Shown: piece after piece, positions 1 to 14,600 of the stretch | Position numbering within the stretch: the first letter of the stretch is position 1 | Layout: every line of letters starts with the position of its first letter | NCBI GenBank assembly: GCA_018676675.1 | Contig: JABHEG010000118.1 | Location: forward strand, 1-64,000 | Direction of reading: 5' to 3' | DNA from: Lentisphaerota bacterium | GTDB lineage: Bacteria > Verrucomicrobiota > Lentisphaeria > Oligosphaerales > JABHEG01 | Length of the DNA stretch: 64,000 nt | The notes under the pieces: model-generated | Databases searched by the model: none | What the model was told of the DNA's origin: nothing | What the model saw: only the letters and a program-made list of their open reading frames with translations | Position numbers and translations under genes: made by a program

Positions 1-247
1 GGGGACCGCTTACGCTGTGCGCAGCCTGTGTCCGTCAGAGCCGCGACTAACAGGAGTGGTCTTCTCATGGGAGAGGGGGACCGCTTACGCTGTGCGCAGT
101 CTGTGTCCGTCAGAGCCGCGACTAACAGGAGCGGTCTTCTCATGGGAGAGGGGGACCGCTTACGCTGTGCGCAGCCTGTGTCCGTCAGAGCCGCGACTAA
201 CAGGAGTGGTCTTCTCATGGGAGAGGGGGACCGCTTACGCTGTGCGC
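1..247. repeat. Tandem 75-bp repeat array, left-edge truncated
   Basis: Three full units with an exact 75-bp period (1-75, 76-150, 151-225) are followed by a partial fourth that diverges near 247. Units are almost identical, differing at single bases such as AGGAGTGG versus AGGAGCGG. Each unit holds GACCGCTTACGCTGTGCGC and AGAGCCGCGACTAACAGGAG. The same segments, directly or as reverse complement, make up the dispersed palindromes at 24331, 45987 and 60034. Because 75 is a multiple of three, the array creates open frames with a repeating peptide, which I regard as spurious. The array lies just downstream of the alpha-2-macroglobulin stop and probably continues outside the window. There are no unique spacers, so it is not CRISPR. 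Confidence 0.93.
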
Positions 248-290
248 GGCTCGGCCGGACAGAAGACCGCTTACGTTGCGCGGCTTGGGC

Positions 291-4469
<4,179 letters not shown>

Positions 4470-4569
4470 CGCCTTCTCCTTCAATGTGTCACGTGGTCCG
4501 CGGTCTCTGTGCATCCGTCGCCGTTTCCTTGGGATACAGACGCATGTGGCCAGGCCTTTTTCAGTTGGC

Positions 4570-4612
4570 CTGAGCAAAAACAGCCCGACTCGCGGGGAAA
4601 CGCCGGCGAGTC
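4570..4612 (-). terminator. Probable intrinsic terminator downstream of the heparinase-like gene
   Basis: Arms GACTCGC (4587-4593) and GCGAGTC (4606-4612) form an inverted repeat with a 12-nt, partly self-complementary loop. Read on the minus strand, the hairpin is followed within a few bases by TGTTTTTGC. It lies about 65 nt after the stop of the 4677-7601 gene and before the alpha-2-macroglobulin start, so the two genes may be separate transcription units. Confidence 0.45.
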
Positions 4613-4676
4613 TCTTGACCGCAATTCCTCTCGGTCCCGGAGGTCCCGAGCCACCGGGGGAACGCCTCGATTTCTG

Positions 4677-7601
4677 TCACTTCGTTTGCACCGGGACGAG
4701 CTGAATCCAGTCCAGATTGAGGCCGGTCTCCGTTGGGCAGTCCATGGAAAGCGTGTGTGTGGCGGCGGTCAGGCGGATGATGAATGGGATTTGCTGACGA
4801 GCCAGCCAGACGTCGCGCCAGTTGTCCTCGGTACCACTCCAGCCTCCAGTAAAGGGGAAGACAAATGGCGTTTCCTCGACGGGTTTCCCGTCGATCAGGA
4901 GGGTCCGCGTTACGGTCTCCTTCCAGGCATGGCAGCAGCGCAGCCGGACGGCGTAACTACCGGCGGTTGGTAGGCGGAACTGCCAGGTCAGGCGATGGCC
5001 GGCGTGGTACCAGAACCTGAAGGCCTGACCCACGGCACCTACTTTTTCACAGACCTCAATTTCTCCGCCTTTCTGCTCAAGGATATCCTCTGCCTGCACT
5101 GTCACGGCCTCGGCCAGGTCCGGTGTCGTGTCGCCCCAGGTTGGGTCCGAATAGATTCCCGGCAGACCAATCACAGGCTGGGGCTGAATGGTGAAGCGTA
5201 TGCGTGCTTCCAGGACCGGCTCGGTCAAGGTCACGCCAAGCCGTGTCGGAGCTTGGCGTCCGGGGTTTTCGACCGTTTCGGTGCTGTATTCCCACGGGCT
5301 TCCTTCGACGGCGATGTTGATGCCCAGAGCGTGTGTGTCGTCGTAGACAGCGAGGAGGTCGGGGCCGATCCGGTGGGAACGACTGCCGGTGATGAGGCTT
5401 CCTGCGAATGTTGTCGGTTCGCTGAACCGGGCGTGGTCCTCGACCGTGATGGTGCGCGTCTTCCGGTCATGGACGAAGCTGCGAATGAGTGACGTGAGTG
5501 CCGGGACTCGGTAGGCAGATGCCATCTGGAGTTTCAGGTGGCTGACGCTATCGGAGAAGGACGTCTCGAGGACTTCACCCCGAGCCTGGGGCCCCGTGAC
5601 CTGCAGCCTTCCCCCAACGACCGGAACGGGATGGCCGTAGGAATTCAGCACGTTGCTTTCGTAGCGCCGCCCGCTGAACGTGCGACGCGTGTAGACCTCA
5701 CTCCCTGGATCCAGAAGAAGGGGTTCTCCTGCGAGTACGACCACGAAGGAGCCCACGTCGTTATGGTTGTGGCTTTCTGAGTTGTGACCGCCCTTGATGG
5801 CGGCTCCCAGGGGCGTTTTGACTCCCGGGTGGTCTCGCGTGACCAGAATGCCGGCCTGCTCGAACCAACTGTGTGTGGCCATGCTCTCCTCGCCGATGGC
5901 AACCGGCGTGGCACTCGTGCGATCATGCAGGGCGTGGAAAGCCGTTGTGAGGATGTTGCCGGATAGAGGGCGCGTCGTGCATGCTTCGCCGGGGATGATG
6001 TCGGGGAACACGCGGTCGATCAGGGCAAGCACGCTGTGGTCCGGCCGCGCTCGAACGCTGCAGTCGGCAAAGGCAGGAGCGACTTTTGGCTGGATGAGGA
6101 TGTCAAGCGGGAATCGCGCGATGGCCGGGAGCTTCGGGTCCGTGAAGATGTCGAGGGCGCCACCGGTGGCGTCACGCACCATCAGGCCCATCATCATGAA
6201 ACGTCCGAAGCCGTAATTCCAGTAGCCGACGCCTTCACTGCAATAGCCGTCCTCGGTGAAGCCCTTGATGAAGAACGGGTTTGAGATCTCCATCCCCGCC
6301 AGGATTTCCGCGCGCTCTGCGGTCGAGGGCACGATGGCCAGAGCAGCGCCTGTGACACCGGCGTTGCAGACGGCATTCCAGTTGTTCCTGCAGAGCATCC
6401 ACCAATTACCGCGCGTCGTCCCTGAACGCAGTGCGGCCAGATACGGATCAAGGACGCGACGACGGATTTCGTCATAGGTGTGTGCGCGGAGGTCTCCGGG
6501 CAAGCGGTCTCCCAGCCAGTAGAGCGTGTTGGCCAGCATCCAGGCGCGCAATGAGGATCCCAGCGCCACGGTCAGGTGGGTTCCTCTGAAGTTGCCTAAC
6601 GCTCCATCGCAGGCGGGCAGGAGCCAGCTGCGGTGTTCGCACATGGCCCGGACGTCCCGCTCGATCGCAGGCAGAAAGCGCCCCTTGTTCTCCAGGCATT
6701 CGGCGACGACCAGGCACCCGATGCGGGAACTGCACTTCTGATAGGGGATTTCGTAGTTCCTTCGGTTGCCGGTGCGGGTGAACTCTAGGTACAGCTCATC
6801 AGGGAGCTCGGGCGGAGGGCTTTCAGCGAACGTCTCTGCGACTCGCAGGATACCTGCTGTGGCTGCGTCTTCGCGAAGAGGGTCCCAGGCGTCCCGGGCA
6901 CCGATAGGCTTCCCAAGTCCGCGTGGCTGAACGGGGAGCATGGCTGCGATTTCGACGATGCGTTGGGCAGTGGGAGGAACGAATGAGCTTGTCCTACTTT
7001 CGGGTGTCGGCGTTGTGCGGACCTCCTTGGCTTCGTCGTGGTCCAGGGCGGTCACGCTGAAATCATCGAGTTCGGCCGTGGTGACGCTGGCATTGAAGGA
7101 GTGGATCCAGATGGTCAGCGCGGCCCCCTCGGGCGGTGCCTGTGCCTTGATGGTGAAGGGAGTCCAATCCTTGGCAGCATGTGGCACTGTGAAAACCAGG
7201 ATGCTCCCACGCACTTTTGTACTCAGAAGCGTACCAGCTGCATCCCAATACTCGACATAGATGCCGGCCCCGCTTCCTGCCAGCGATCGGCCCCAGAAGC
7301 GGACAGCATGGTGGCTTCCGGCGGCGACCGGGATTTTGGCCGAACGAATGCTGCTGCCCTGGGTGTCGCTTTGGTCCGTGACTCTCAGGCCCATGGTTCC
7401 GGAGTGGGCAGCCCGCTTGGTCCGCAGGCTGAAGGGCGGGCCGATGACATCCCACCCTTCCGTCCCGTCCTCGAAACCCGGATTCTGCAGTGGCAGCGGC
7501 GTTCCAGCGTGGGTGAAGTGGCCCCCGATCAGCAAAGCTGCTGCCGCGACGACTGTGACTGTAAGGAATGAAATCTTCCGGAGCAAGAGAGGCTGTATCA
7601 T
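4677..7601 (-). CDS. Secreted heparinase II/III-like polysaccharide lyase
   Basis: The 974-residue product starts at the ATG at 7601, which opens a signal peptide (MIQPLLLRK, then a hydrophobic stretch to about residue 33). A longer in-frame start at 7640 would bury it. Residues about 35-190 resemble a jelly-roll carbohydrate-binding domain (NPGFEDGTEGWDV). Residues about 200-520 look like the alpha/alpha-toroid of alginate and heparin lyases (NNWNAVCNAG). The beta-sheet domain has the heparinase II/III signature SHNHNDVGSF, with HNHND at residues 611-615, followed by LLLDPGSEVY. The C-terminal about 150 residues look like a second carbohydrate-binding domain. The family cleaves uronic-acid-containing polysaccharides by beta-elimination; the exact substrate is not predictable. 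It lies downstream of the YdeI-like gene on the same strand. Confidence 0.88.
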   Translation of the reverse strand: MIQPLLLRKISFLTVTVVAAAALLIGGHFTHAGTPLPLQNPGFEDGTEGWDVIGPPFSLRTKRAAHSGTMGLRVTDQSDTQGSSIRSAKIPVAAGSHHAVRFWGRSLAGSGAGIYVEYWDAAGTLLSTKVRGSILVFTVPHAAKDWTPFTIKAQAPPEGAALTIWIHSFNASVTTAELDDFSVTALDHDEAKEVRTTPTPESRTSSFVPPTAQRIVEIAAMLPVQPRGLGKPIGARDAWDPLREDAATAGILRVAETFAESPPPELPDELYLEFTRTGNRRNYEIPYQKCSSRIGCLVVAECLENKGRFLPAIERDVRAMCEHRSWLLPACDGALGNFRGTHLTVALGSSLRAWMLANTLYWLGDRLPGDLRAHTYDEIRRRVLDPYLAALRSGTTRGNWWMLCRNNWNAVCNAGVTGAALAIVPSTAERAEILAGMEISNPFFIKGFTEDGYCSEGVGYWNYGFGRFMMMGLMVRDATGGALDIFTDPKLPAIARFPLDILIQPKVAPAFADCSVRARPDHSVLALIDRVFPDIIPGEACTTRPLSGNILTTAFHALHDRTSATPVAIGEESMATHSWFEQAGILVTRDHPGVKTPLGAAIKGGHNSESHNHNDVGSFVVVLAGEPLLLDPGSEVYTRRTFSGRRYESNVLNSYGHPVPVVGGRLQVTGPQARGEVLETSFSDSVSHLKLQMASAYRVPALTSLIRSFVHDRKTRTITVEDHARFSEPTTFAGSLITGSRSHRIGPDLLAVYDDTHALGINIAVEGSPWEYSTETVENPGRQAPTRLGVTLTEPVLEARIRFTIQPQPVIGLPGIYSDPTWGDTTPDLAEAVTVQAEDILEQKGGEIEVCEKVGAVGQAFRFWYHAGHRLTWQFRLPTAGSYAVRLRCCHAWKETVTRTLLIDGKPVEETPFVFPFTGGWSGTEDNWRDVWLARQQIPFIIRLTAATHTLSMDCPTETGLNLDWIQLVPVQTK

Positions 7602-7686
7602 CGGCAATTCTCTACAGTTTTGGACCCATACCTCGGGCATTCCCGCCCGCGAACAGCGACGGGGCCAGCGGCCAGTGAGTGTGGCT

Positions 7687-8259
7687 CTACTTCAGTCCCA
7701 GTCGTTCACCGCGGCTCAGCTTCCCTATAGCTTCCCGGGCTCGGCGTTGGCGCGTTTCAGCGCGTTTAGCCATGCCGACCCAGAGAACGTAGTCCTTGCG
7801 GTAGGAGGGAGCCAGAGCCAGGAAATACTCCTTTGCGTGAGGATTCTCGGCCAGAGCGTCTCTCAGCTCTTCCGGCATGACAGGCGGCGGCAGCTGCGGG
7901 CGTCCTCGCTGCTGTTCCCATTCGCCGGATGCCTTTGCTTCGTTGATTAGCCTCAACCCGTCGTCTGTCACGAGCCCGGCTTTGAGCATTTTCTCCACGC
8001 GGTCTTTGTTGAGCTTCGACCAGTTGCTGCCCGAGTTGCGTGGCGTGTATTTTCTGGCGTACCGGTCATCGTCCAAGCGTTTGATGATGCTGTCGATCCA
8101 GCCGAAGCAGAGGGCTTCCTCTACCGTCTCTTCGTACGGGACATCCTCAATGCCCGTATGTTTCTTGTGGAAGACGAGCCAGACGCCCTTCTTCCGGGCG
8201 TGGTTGTCGACCAGCCACTCCCGCCACTGCTTCCTGGTGTTCACACGCAGTTCATTCAT
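7687..8259 (-). CDS. YdeI/OmdA family protein
   Basis: A 190-residue cytoplasmic protein of the YdeI/OmpD-associated (OmdA, 'bacteriocin-protection') family. Family hallmarks are the N-terminal RKQWREWLVDNHARKKGVW segment, the EEALCFGWIDS motif, the ARKYTPRNSGSNWSKLNK block, and a C-terminal helical part rich in basic residues (MAKRAETRQRRAREA). The ATG at 8259 has GGAGA about 9 nt upstream and overlaps the end of the HzsA-like gene by 8 bp, suggesting translational coupling. An in-frame ATG at 8334 lies well inside that gene and is less likely. The biochemical role is unsettled; in enterobacteria the family is linked to peptide stress. Its link to the neighbouring secreted proteins is unclear. 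Confidence 0.85.
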   Translation of the reverse strand: MNELRVNTRKQWREWLVDNHARKKGVWLVFHKKHTGIEDVPYEETVEEALCFGWIDSIIKRLDDDRYARKYTPRNSGSNWSKLNKDRVEKMLKAGLVTDDGLRLINEAKASGEWEQQRGRPQLPPPVMPEELRDALAENPHAKEYFLALAPSYRKDYVLWVGMAKRAETRQRRAREAIGKLSRGERLGLK

Positions 8260-11200
8260 CTGATGTCTCCGCCGAACGGGTTCCATCGTTCTGTGCGGCC
8301 AGCTCTTCTCGGAACTTGCGGCGGGATTCGACAAACCAGTCGTCGCCTCCTCCCATTTCGCGAGTCGGTTCCCAGCCGCGGGTGTTCTCGTTCGGGCGTC
8401 GACTGATGCAGGCGTTGACCAGCCCTGTCATCTTGATGAACGCGGGATCGTCTCGGCTGGCGTAGCCACGCATCTGACCCCATCCCCCCGCTGTGGTGGG
8501 CAGCGGAGCCATAAGGACACGGCTCTCCGTGGGGCTCGCCGGGTTAACCAGAGCCAACTCCGGTTGCTCAGCCACGGCCTCGCCGAGCAGTCCCAAGATA
8601 TAGGCTCGAAGCACCTTCATTGCGTTGCCGTTGATGCGGCGTTCCTCCACTTTGTTGGGGAAGAGGTCTCCACACGCTTGGGCGTTCAGATCAAGCCATT
8701 CGATGATGCGCAGGCGGCTGCGTCCGTCCATCTTCAGTTGATCGTGATGGATCCCCACAAGTTCCGGGCTCGACTTCTCGGCGTTTCCCACAAGCATGTG
8801 GGCCACCTTGCTGCTGTGTGCGTAGAACCGCATGGGGCGGGAGACGTTGTATTGCTCTTCCTCCTTGTCCCACATGAGTTTCTTCAGCCCGACCCAGTGC
8901 TGTCCACGCGCGATCAGCTCTCGCATGTTTCTGGGGTAGATGCTGGGGTCAGCGATCAGACTGATGTCAGCCGCCTTTCCCTTGAGGCCGTGGCAGCCGA
9001 TGCAGTAGCGGTCAAGGACAGGCTGAACGTTACGTTTAAACGTCATGCCCCATGGAGCGGCTGGCCCGGCAGGCGGTGTGAGTTTGGCCGGTGCCTGTCG
9101 GGCCGGTCCAGCGGGTGATGGCGGCAGCGGGGCTGTTCCTACTGGCTCGTGACACCCGACACAGCTGCGATTCTCACCCGGTTGAAGGTAGAAGAAGCTC
9201 TTCTGCGTGAGCAGCGCCATCCCGTTCGCATCGAGTGTTTGCAGCTGGATCGCCGTCCGTGAGGGGACGCGAAAGAACGCTGAGCCATCTGCATTCACCG
9301 GCACCGTGCCGATGGTGCGTTTCGGGAGTTCGACCCCGACGGTTGCACTGATCGCCGTCCGTCGTCGTCGAGGCTGAACTCCGAGAGCGTTGACGCGGAT
9401 CGCCCTGATCATGCCCGGCTTGATCTTCCCCTCCGGATCGTTCCGGGTCAGGTAGGCGTTCTGCAGGAATACCGTCCCGTCAGAGGTCCCCGTGCCGAGG
9501 CGATTGGGCAGGACAGGCGGCCGCAGCCTCTTGCGGACAGCGATCGGGGAAAAGGCCGCGACGTCGGGGTTCTCGTAGATGAACTCCCGGCCGCCGAGAG
9601 TATCGACCAGGTAGATGGCTCGGCCGTTCTCCGGAGGCACGCGGCCCTGCGAGTGGATTGGGTGGTTGGCTCGGGAAACCAGGAAGAGCTCAGCGTTGAT
9701 CGCATGTGGGTGACTGAAGTGAGGACGTGGCCATCCCGCAGTCTCCGAATACGGCGTCTCCGGGGTCAGCTTGGTTACCGGTGCTTCCCCATTGTCGCCC
9801 AGGTTCGTGTCGATGATCACACTCGTCCCCGTGTTGTAGGAGTGATGGCCTTGGGCGGTGGCAACGATCTTGTGTGTGCCGGGGATGGCGGATGCCTCGA
9901 CAACCATCATCGGGTGCAGCGTGTCGTTGCCGTAGAAATTAGAGATCTCCGTGCCGTCGGGCCGGCACCACCAGAGCATGTGGAAGAGCATCTCGTGGCG
10001 GTTTGTGTACTCCCAACGTGTGAACACGATCCGACCGTCGTTCAGCACGGCGGGTTCGTACTCGTTCTCGTTGCCGAACGAGAGCTGACGGATGCGGCCG
10101 CCGTCCGGGGCGCAGCGGTGCAGCACCCATGCAGGGTTGTAGCGTCCGCCATGACAGCGTCCGTAGGACTGGCTGCGAGTGGAGATGAACGCGATGTGGT
10201 CATCAGGAAGATAGCAGGGGTCATTGTCCTCAATCAGCGCTGTGCAGCGGTTGTGGCGTGTCTCAAGAGGGTCCCGTGCCGTGCCGGTCAATTGGTGGAC
10301 CCAGGAGCCGTTGAGGGCAGCTTCGTAGAGGAAGTAACGGCGTTGATTCGCATCGTCTGTGCGTTCGTGGTCGCAGTAGGCGAAGACAACCTTTTCGGCA
10401 TCGTAGTGTAGATCCGGGTTGCGTGCGACGCCCTTCGGCAGTCTGCCGGCGAGGAAGGGCGTGGCGATTGGTGTTGTCTTCCAGTTGCTGAGCAGCGTGA
10501 GTCCTGGGCCGGGGCGGCTGTGACGGCCCAGGTGTTGGTCGCCGTTGTGGCTGTAGGCGGGAGCCGGAGCCTGGTTGATGAGGATTCTCTCGATATTCAG
10601 GTCAGGATGCCGGAAGAGCGTCTCTCTGCGCAGGTGTCTGCCCTGAAAGTAGAGCGCATTACGTTGTTCGTCTGACAGGTTGCCCTTCTCGACCTTTGTT
10701 CGGAGGCGTTGCAGTTCGGTTGTCGCCTTTGAACGTGAAGCCCCCGCGGTCTCGACATAGGCGATCGTCTGGGCCGTTAACTCAAGCATGTCGCTGATTT
10801 GGCCCATACTCGCGAACACACGCATGGCCACTTTCTTGCGAGGCGGTGGCTTGACAATGGCGATCTCCAGCTTGGCCGGTTTGTCGAGACAGGCCTTAGA
10901 CCACGATCCACTGGACGACTGCGTAGCTGGCTTGCCCAGGGCGATGTTGGCGGCTGGAGCGCCCCTGGCGAATACCTCCACCTCGTTGAGGTGCAGGAAG
11001 GTGTCTCGGACCTGGAGTCTGACGTATCGGGTTTCCCGGCCAGGAAGGTCAACGGTTAGGGGCTGTGTGCCTTCAACGCCGCCATGAAAGGTCTTCCCGT
11101 CGTGGGTGTAGACCTCAGCCCAGTTCGTGGCGTCGGTGGACAGCAGGATCTCGATGGCCCGGCCCCGGCTCTCGGCTCCCTCACGGTTGAAAAGGACGAT

Positions 11201-11494
11201 GTGCCCGAGCTCGTAGATCTTCCCCAGATCCACCACCCACCAAGGCCGCTGTTCTTCCTGCGTGTGGAACCCGATCCCGTCAAAACGATCGCCATTCACG
11301 GCCCCGGATGCGTCGACCCAGGGCGGCCCTCCCTTTCTTTGGCTCACGGCTCCGATGAGCTTGGGCTTGTGGAGGGGGTCGAGCTCGACGAGCCACCGTT
11401 CCTCAAGCTGCCGTCGCCACGGCTTACCACCTGCGCACAGCAGGGCGGGGGCAGCGAGGGCAGCTGTGAGAATGAGAGTGGCGATTGGCTTCAT
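8252..11494 (-). CDS. HzsA-like secreted dihaem cytochrome protein with discoidin-type domain
   Basis: The 1080-residue product starts at the ATG at 11494 with a signal peptide (MKPIATLILTAALAAPALLCAGG). An N-terminal F5/F8-type (discoidin) domain at about residues 50-180 contains WWVVDLGKIYELGHI and RYVRLQVRDTFLHLNEVEVF. A beta-propeller-like middle follows with repeated ALNGSWVHQLTG and PDGGRIRQLSFG strands, of the kind annotated as hydrazine synthase alpha-subunit middle domain. Two c-type haem sites are visible: CVGCH at residues 778-782 and CIGCH at 831-835. Such proteins are widespread in PVC bacteria and are not hydrazine synthases; an electron-transfer or oxidative surface role is inferred. 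The stop codon overlaps the start of the YdeI-like gene. Confidence 0.85.
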   Translation of the reverse strand: MKPIATLILTAALAAPALLCAGGKPWRRQLEERWLVELDPLHKPKLIGAVSQRKGGPPWVDASGAVNGDRFDGIGFHTQEEQRPWWVVDLGKIYELGHIVLFNREGAESRGRAIEILLSTDATNWAEVYTHDGKTFHGGVEGTQPLTVDLPGRETRYVRLQVRDTFLHLNEVEVFARGAPAANIALGKPATQSSSGSWSKACLDKPAKLEIAIVKPPPRKKVAMRVFASMGQISDMLELTAQTIAYVETAGASRSKATTELQRLRTKVEKGNLSDEQRNALYFQGRHLRRETLFRHPDLNIERILINQAPAPAYSHNGDQHLGRHSRPGPGLTLLSNWKTTPIATPFLAGRLPKGVARNPDLHYDAEKVVFAYCDHERTDDANQRRYFLYEAALNGSWVHQLTGTARDPLETRHNRCTALIEDNDPCYLPDDHIAFISTRSQSYGRCHGGRYNPAWVLHRCAPDGGRIRQLSFGNENEYEPAVLNDGRIVFTRWEYTNRHEMLFHMLWWCRPDGTEISNFYGNDTLHPMMVVEASAIPGTHKIVATAQGHHSYNTGTSVIIDTNLGDNGEAPVTKLTPETPYSETAGWPRPHFSHPHAINAELFLVSRANHPIHSQGRVPPENGRAIYLVDTLGGREFIYENPDVAAFSPIAVRKRLRPPVLPNRLGTGTSDGTVFLQNAYLTRNDPEGKIKPGMIRAIRVNALGVQPRRRRTAISATVGVELPKRTIGTVPVNADGSAFFRVPSRTAIQLQTLDANGMALLTQKSFFYLQPGENRSCVGCHEPVGTAPLPPSPAGPARQAPAKLTPPAGPAAPWGMTFKRNVQPVLDRYCIGCHGLKGKAADISLIADPSIYPRNMRELIARGQHWVGLKKLMWDKEEEQYNVSRPMRFYAHSSKVAHMLVGNAEKSSPELVGIHHDQLKMDGRSRLRIIEWLDLNAQACGDLFPNKVEERRINGNAMKVLRAYILGLLGEAVAEQPELALVNPASPTESRVLMAPLPTTAGGWGQMRGYASRDDPAFIKMTGLVNACISRRPNENTRGWEPTREMGGGDDWFVESRRKFREELAAQNDGTRSAETSDE

Positions 11495-11558
11495 GGGACT
11501 GTCGAGGTCAGTTCGTTCTGCCAGCAGCTGGGGCGCTTGCGGACAATACCGGCAAAGG

Positions 11559-11586
11559 GGGAACCGCTCCCGCAAGTCGCGGTTCG
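11559..11586. repeat. Degenerate single arm of the dispersed palindromic repeat
   Basis: The segment containing GAACCGCTCCCGCAAGTCGC matches the right arm of the repeat at 24374-24404 with substitutions. No convincing opposite arm is seen nearby. It sits in the 193-bp gap between the GH141-like gene stop and the HzsA-like gene start. Confidence 0.55.
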
Positions 11587-11687
11587 GTCAGACAGCCCAG
11601 AGCGTCCCCCTATTTGTGTCTTCGGGGAGATCCGCCCGATTGGTCTGATCCGTCGGAAGCGTCCGGGGCAACTTTCGCCATCAGCCC

Positions 11688-14600
11688 TCAGTCAAGCAGC
11701 TCGTACTCGGTGCTGGTGCGATTGCCCTTCTCTTTGTTGTAGCTCGCCTCTACCTCATCGGCGGTGATGGCCCGTTTGTAGATTCTGACCTCATCGATGA
11801 GACCGATGAAGGGGTGCCAGGTTGAGCCGAGGGTGAGGTCACGCCCTCCGACATCGAGCGGGCCCTTGAATGCGGCGGGGATCGTCAGCGCGCTGTCCAG
11901 CTTACCGTTGATGTAGTAGCTCGTTTTGCCGTTGGCGCGGTCCACAACCACCACAAGATGGGTCCAGACGTTCTCCCGGATCGTTCCTTTGGGCTTGGTC
12001 GTGCCGGACACTTTGTTCTGGTCCGCCATCTCGAGATAGGGCTGTCCTGCCGCCGTGATGTCCAGATTCCACCATGTCTGCGGGTGTGCGTTCTTGCCCA
12101 GGACGCGCCGCCGGGCATCCGTCTCATCGATGGAGAGTTGGGTCGGGCAGATCCAGAGGTCAATGGAGAGATCGGATGTACCGAACTGCAGTGTCGGGGC
12201 GTCGGGGATGCTGACGTGAGAGGCGCCCGCATCGCAGAAGACGGCTGTGCCGAAAGAGCCCTTGGCCCACTTGGCCCAGAGCTCTCCCGCGTTTTCGCAC
12301 CCGGAACGGTCATCAGCGGTGTAGTCGTCGCTGTCACTGAACGTCCAGTGTCCCACCAGTAGTTCCTTGTTCGGGGGCTGGAGGATTGTCTTCTTACGCC
12401 GCCGTGACCGCGGGCGTCGGGCGGGGGGCTGAGACAGTTCCTTGCTCGTCCCCAGTTTCAGGTTGTCGATGTAGAAGACCGTCTTTGCGTCGCTTGTGCT
12501 GGAGATTCCCAGCCAAGTGATCTGCTCAAAGGCCTCTGCGGCATACGGGACTTCGACGGTGGTCGGTGTCCGGTTGGGGACGGTGAGGGTGAGAAGGTAG
12601 GTTTTGGGGGTGTTCTTGCCCAACTCGATCGCGATGTCGACGTGCACCCACTCACCGAGCGGGATTGTCCCGATGGCCTGTTCACTGGCTGTGACAGCGC
12701 CATCCGGGGTGACCGAGACGGTCGGTCCGACCAGGTATGGGTGCGCAGCGCCGTACTGGCGAACTTCGACGTAGAAACTGGCCGGGGTATCTTTGCTGTT
12801 CAGCATGTCCCACGAGAGCTGGACTTTGCCGGTCTCGTAAGAAGGGTTGTAGTAGATGTGTGGCGCCCACGTGTACTTCTGGCCCGGGATGTCCGCGAAC
12901 TTCAGGCTCTGTGTGCCGGACGCGGCAGTGTCGGCTGAAACGACCAGGGAGGTCCCCTTGCCATAGGTGATGACTTTGCCATCCAGCGGTTGTTCGTTGA
13001 CCTCGGCTCCTTCGAAGTCGAAGTTCGCGAGGAATGGGGGATTGACGGGAGGAGGGATTTCGTTGAGCGGCCGGTTTGCGTATTGGCTTGGTAGATTCAC
13101 CCAGTCGTCGTCCCCGTAGAGACCGGTATCACTCAGGTCGATGGGTTTGAAGCCGAGGGTGAGCGCAGGAGAGTTGGCGGATAGGTTGAAGTCACCATTT
13201 TCGGGATCCGCGAAGAGCGGGTCGGCCACGATTGAGCCAACATCATTGCCTTTGGCCTGCCAGGCGGCGAGGTCCATTCCGGCAAAGTCCGGTTCGCCCG
13301 CCGTGCTCCAATAGACATTCCGAGCAACTTCCCAGTCGCCACTCTTCCAAGGGCCGTCCAGCATCTTCTTAATTCCCCCGAACACGATGTTGCCGGTTGC
13401 GCGGTAGTGGCAGCGTTTGTCTTCTCTGGAACGGCGCATTTGGCCCTTCCCGCCATAGGCCAGGACGTTGTTGCGGACAATGCACTCCTTGCCATAGTGC
13501 ATGAACAGCGGGCAGGTGCGCACGCGATAGACGACGTTGTTCTCAATGAGGATGTCAGTGCTGCCTTCATCTGGGTAGATCCCGGAACCATGGGACGTGC
13601 CGGCATAGTTGTAGACGTCATGGATATGGTTGTACCGTTCGGTTGTTCCCGGAGACAGGCCCAGGGTATAGATGCCGCCCATGTCGCTCAGCCCCTCACC
13701 GTTGCTGAGGTGGTGGATGTAGTTGTAGTCCAGAATATTGTCGTGCGCTGAGGTGGGGTGGAACCCCCATGACCAGCCGCAGGAGATGCCGGAGTAATCG
13801 AAGTTGGAGATCTCGTTGTGGGTGATCTGATTGTAGGAACTCTTGCCGATCCAGACGCCATGCGCACCGTGGAAAAGGTGGCCGCCTTCGTGGATGAAAC
13901 AGTTGTCGACCGTGATGCGCTCTGCCGGGTGTTTTTCGTGGATTCCCCAGCCGCCGCCGATGTAGACCCCACCGCCGTTCAGGTCATAGAGATGGCACTG
14001 ACCAATGCGGTTGTCTGTGCATCCCTCTGCCATCCAGATCGCGTGAGCGCCGGTGTGGGCTACCTCGCAGGCCTCGAAGCTCGAGTTGCGCAGACCTGTT
14101 GCCATGATCAGAGCGGGCTGGTAGATCTCCCCTTGTCCCGGATTCCGGATGCGATCGAGTTCGGCGTTTGTGTGGCGGAACGCGACGTCTTTGAAGTGGA
14201 GGCCATCGATGAACTCGCCCTTCGCCGGGTTGCCCTGGAGGCGAATCAGCGTTGAGACGACCGTTGGCACGACGACCTCGATGCGGTCCATTTTCTCTCC
14301 CGGCAAGGGGTAGTAATACAGGACTCCGGCCCTGCGGTCGAGGTACCACTCTCCTGGCTCATCCAGCCCCTCGAAAACGTTCTCGACATAGTAGCGTTGA
14401 CGCTTTTCCCAGCGCCCCATCGGCCAGGGAGCCGGTTCGCGCAAGACGACCCGTCGGCTCTCTGTGTCAACGGACCGGATATGATGGATGGAGGTCTCCC
14501 AGGAGTGATAGAGAACGAAGATGACGTCCCGGAGATTGTCCCAACGCTTGACGTCGCCTTCGTTGAAGAAGAAGCTGCGCGAGCTGCTGCTTGAGGTGGG

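Noticed and set aside
1..247. CRISPR array
   Set aside because: Units are contiguous and near-identical over the whole 75-bp period, with no unique spacers; the same holds for the 52-bp array at 56363.
8252..11494. True hydrazine synthase (anammox)
   Set aside because: Only the propeller-like middle and two haem motifs are shared; no HzsB/HzsC or other anammox genes are nearby.
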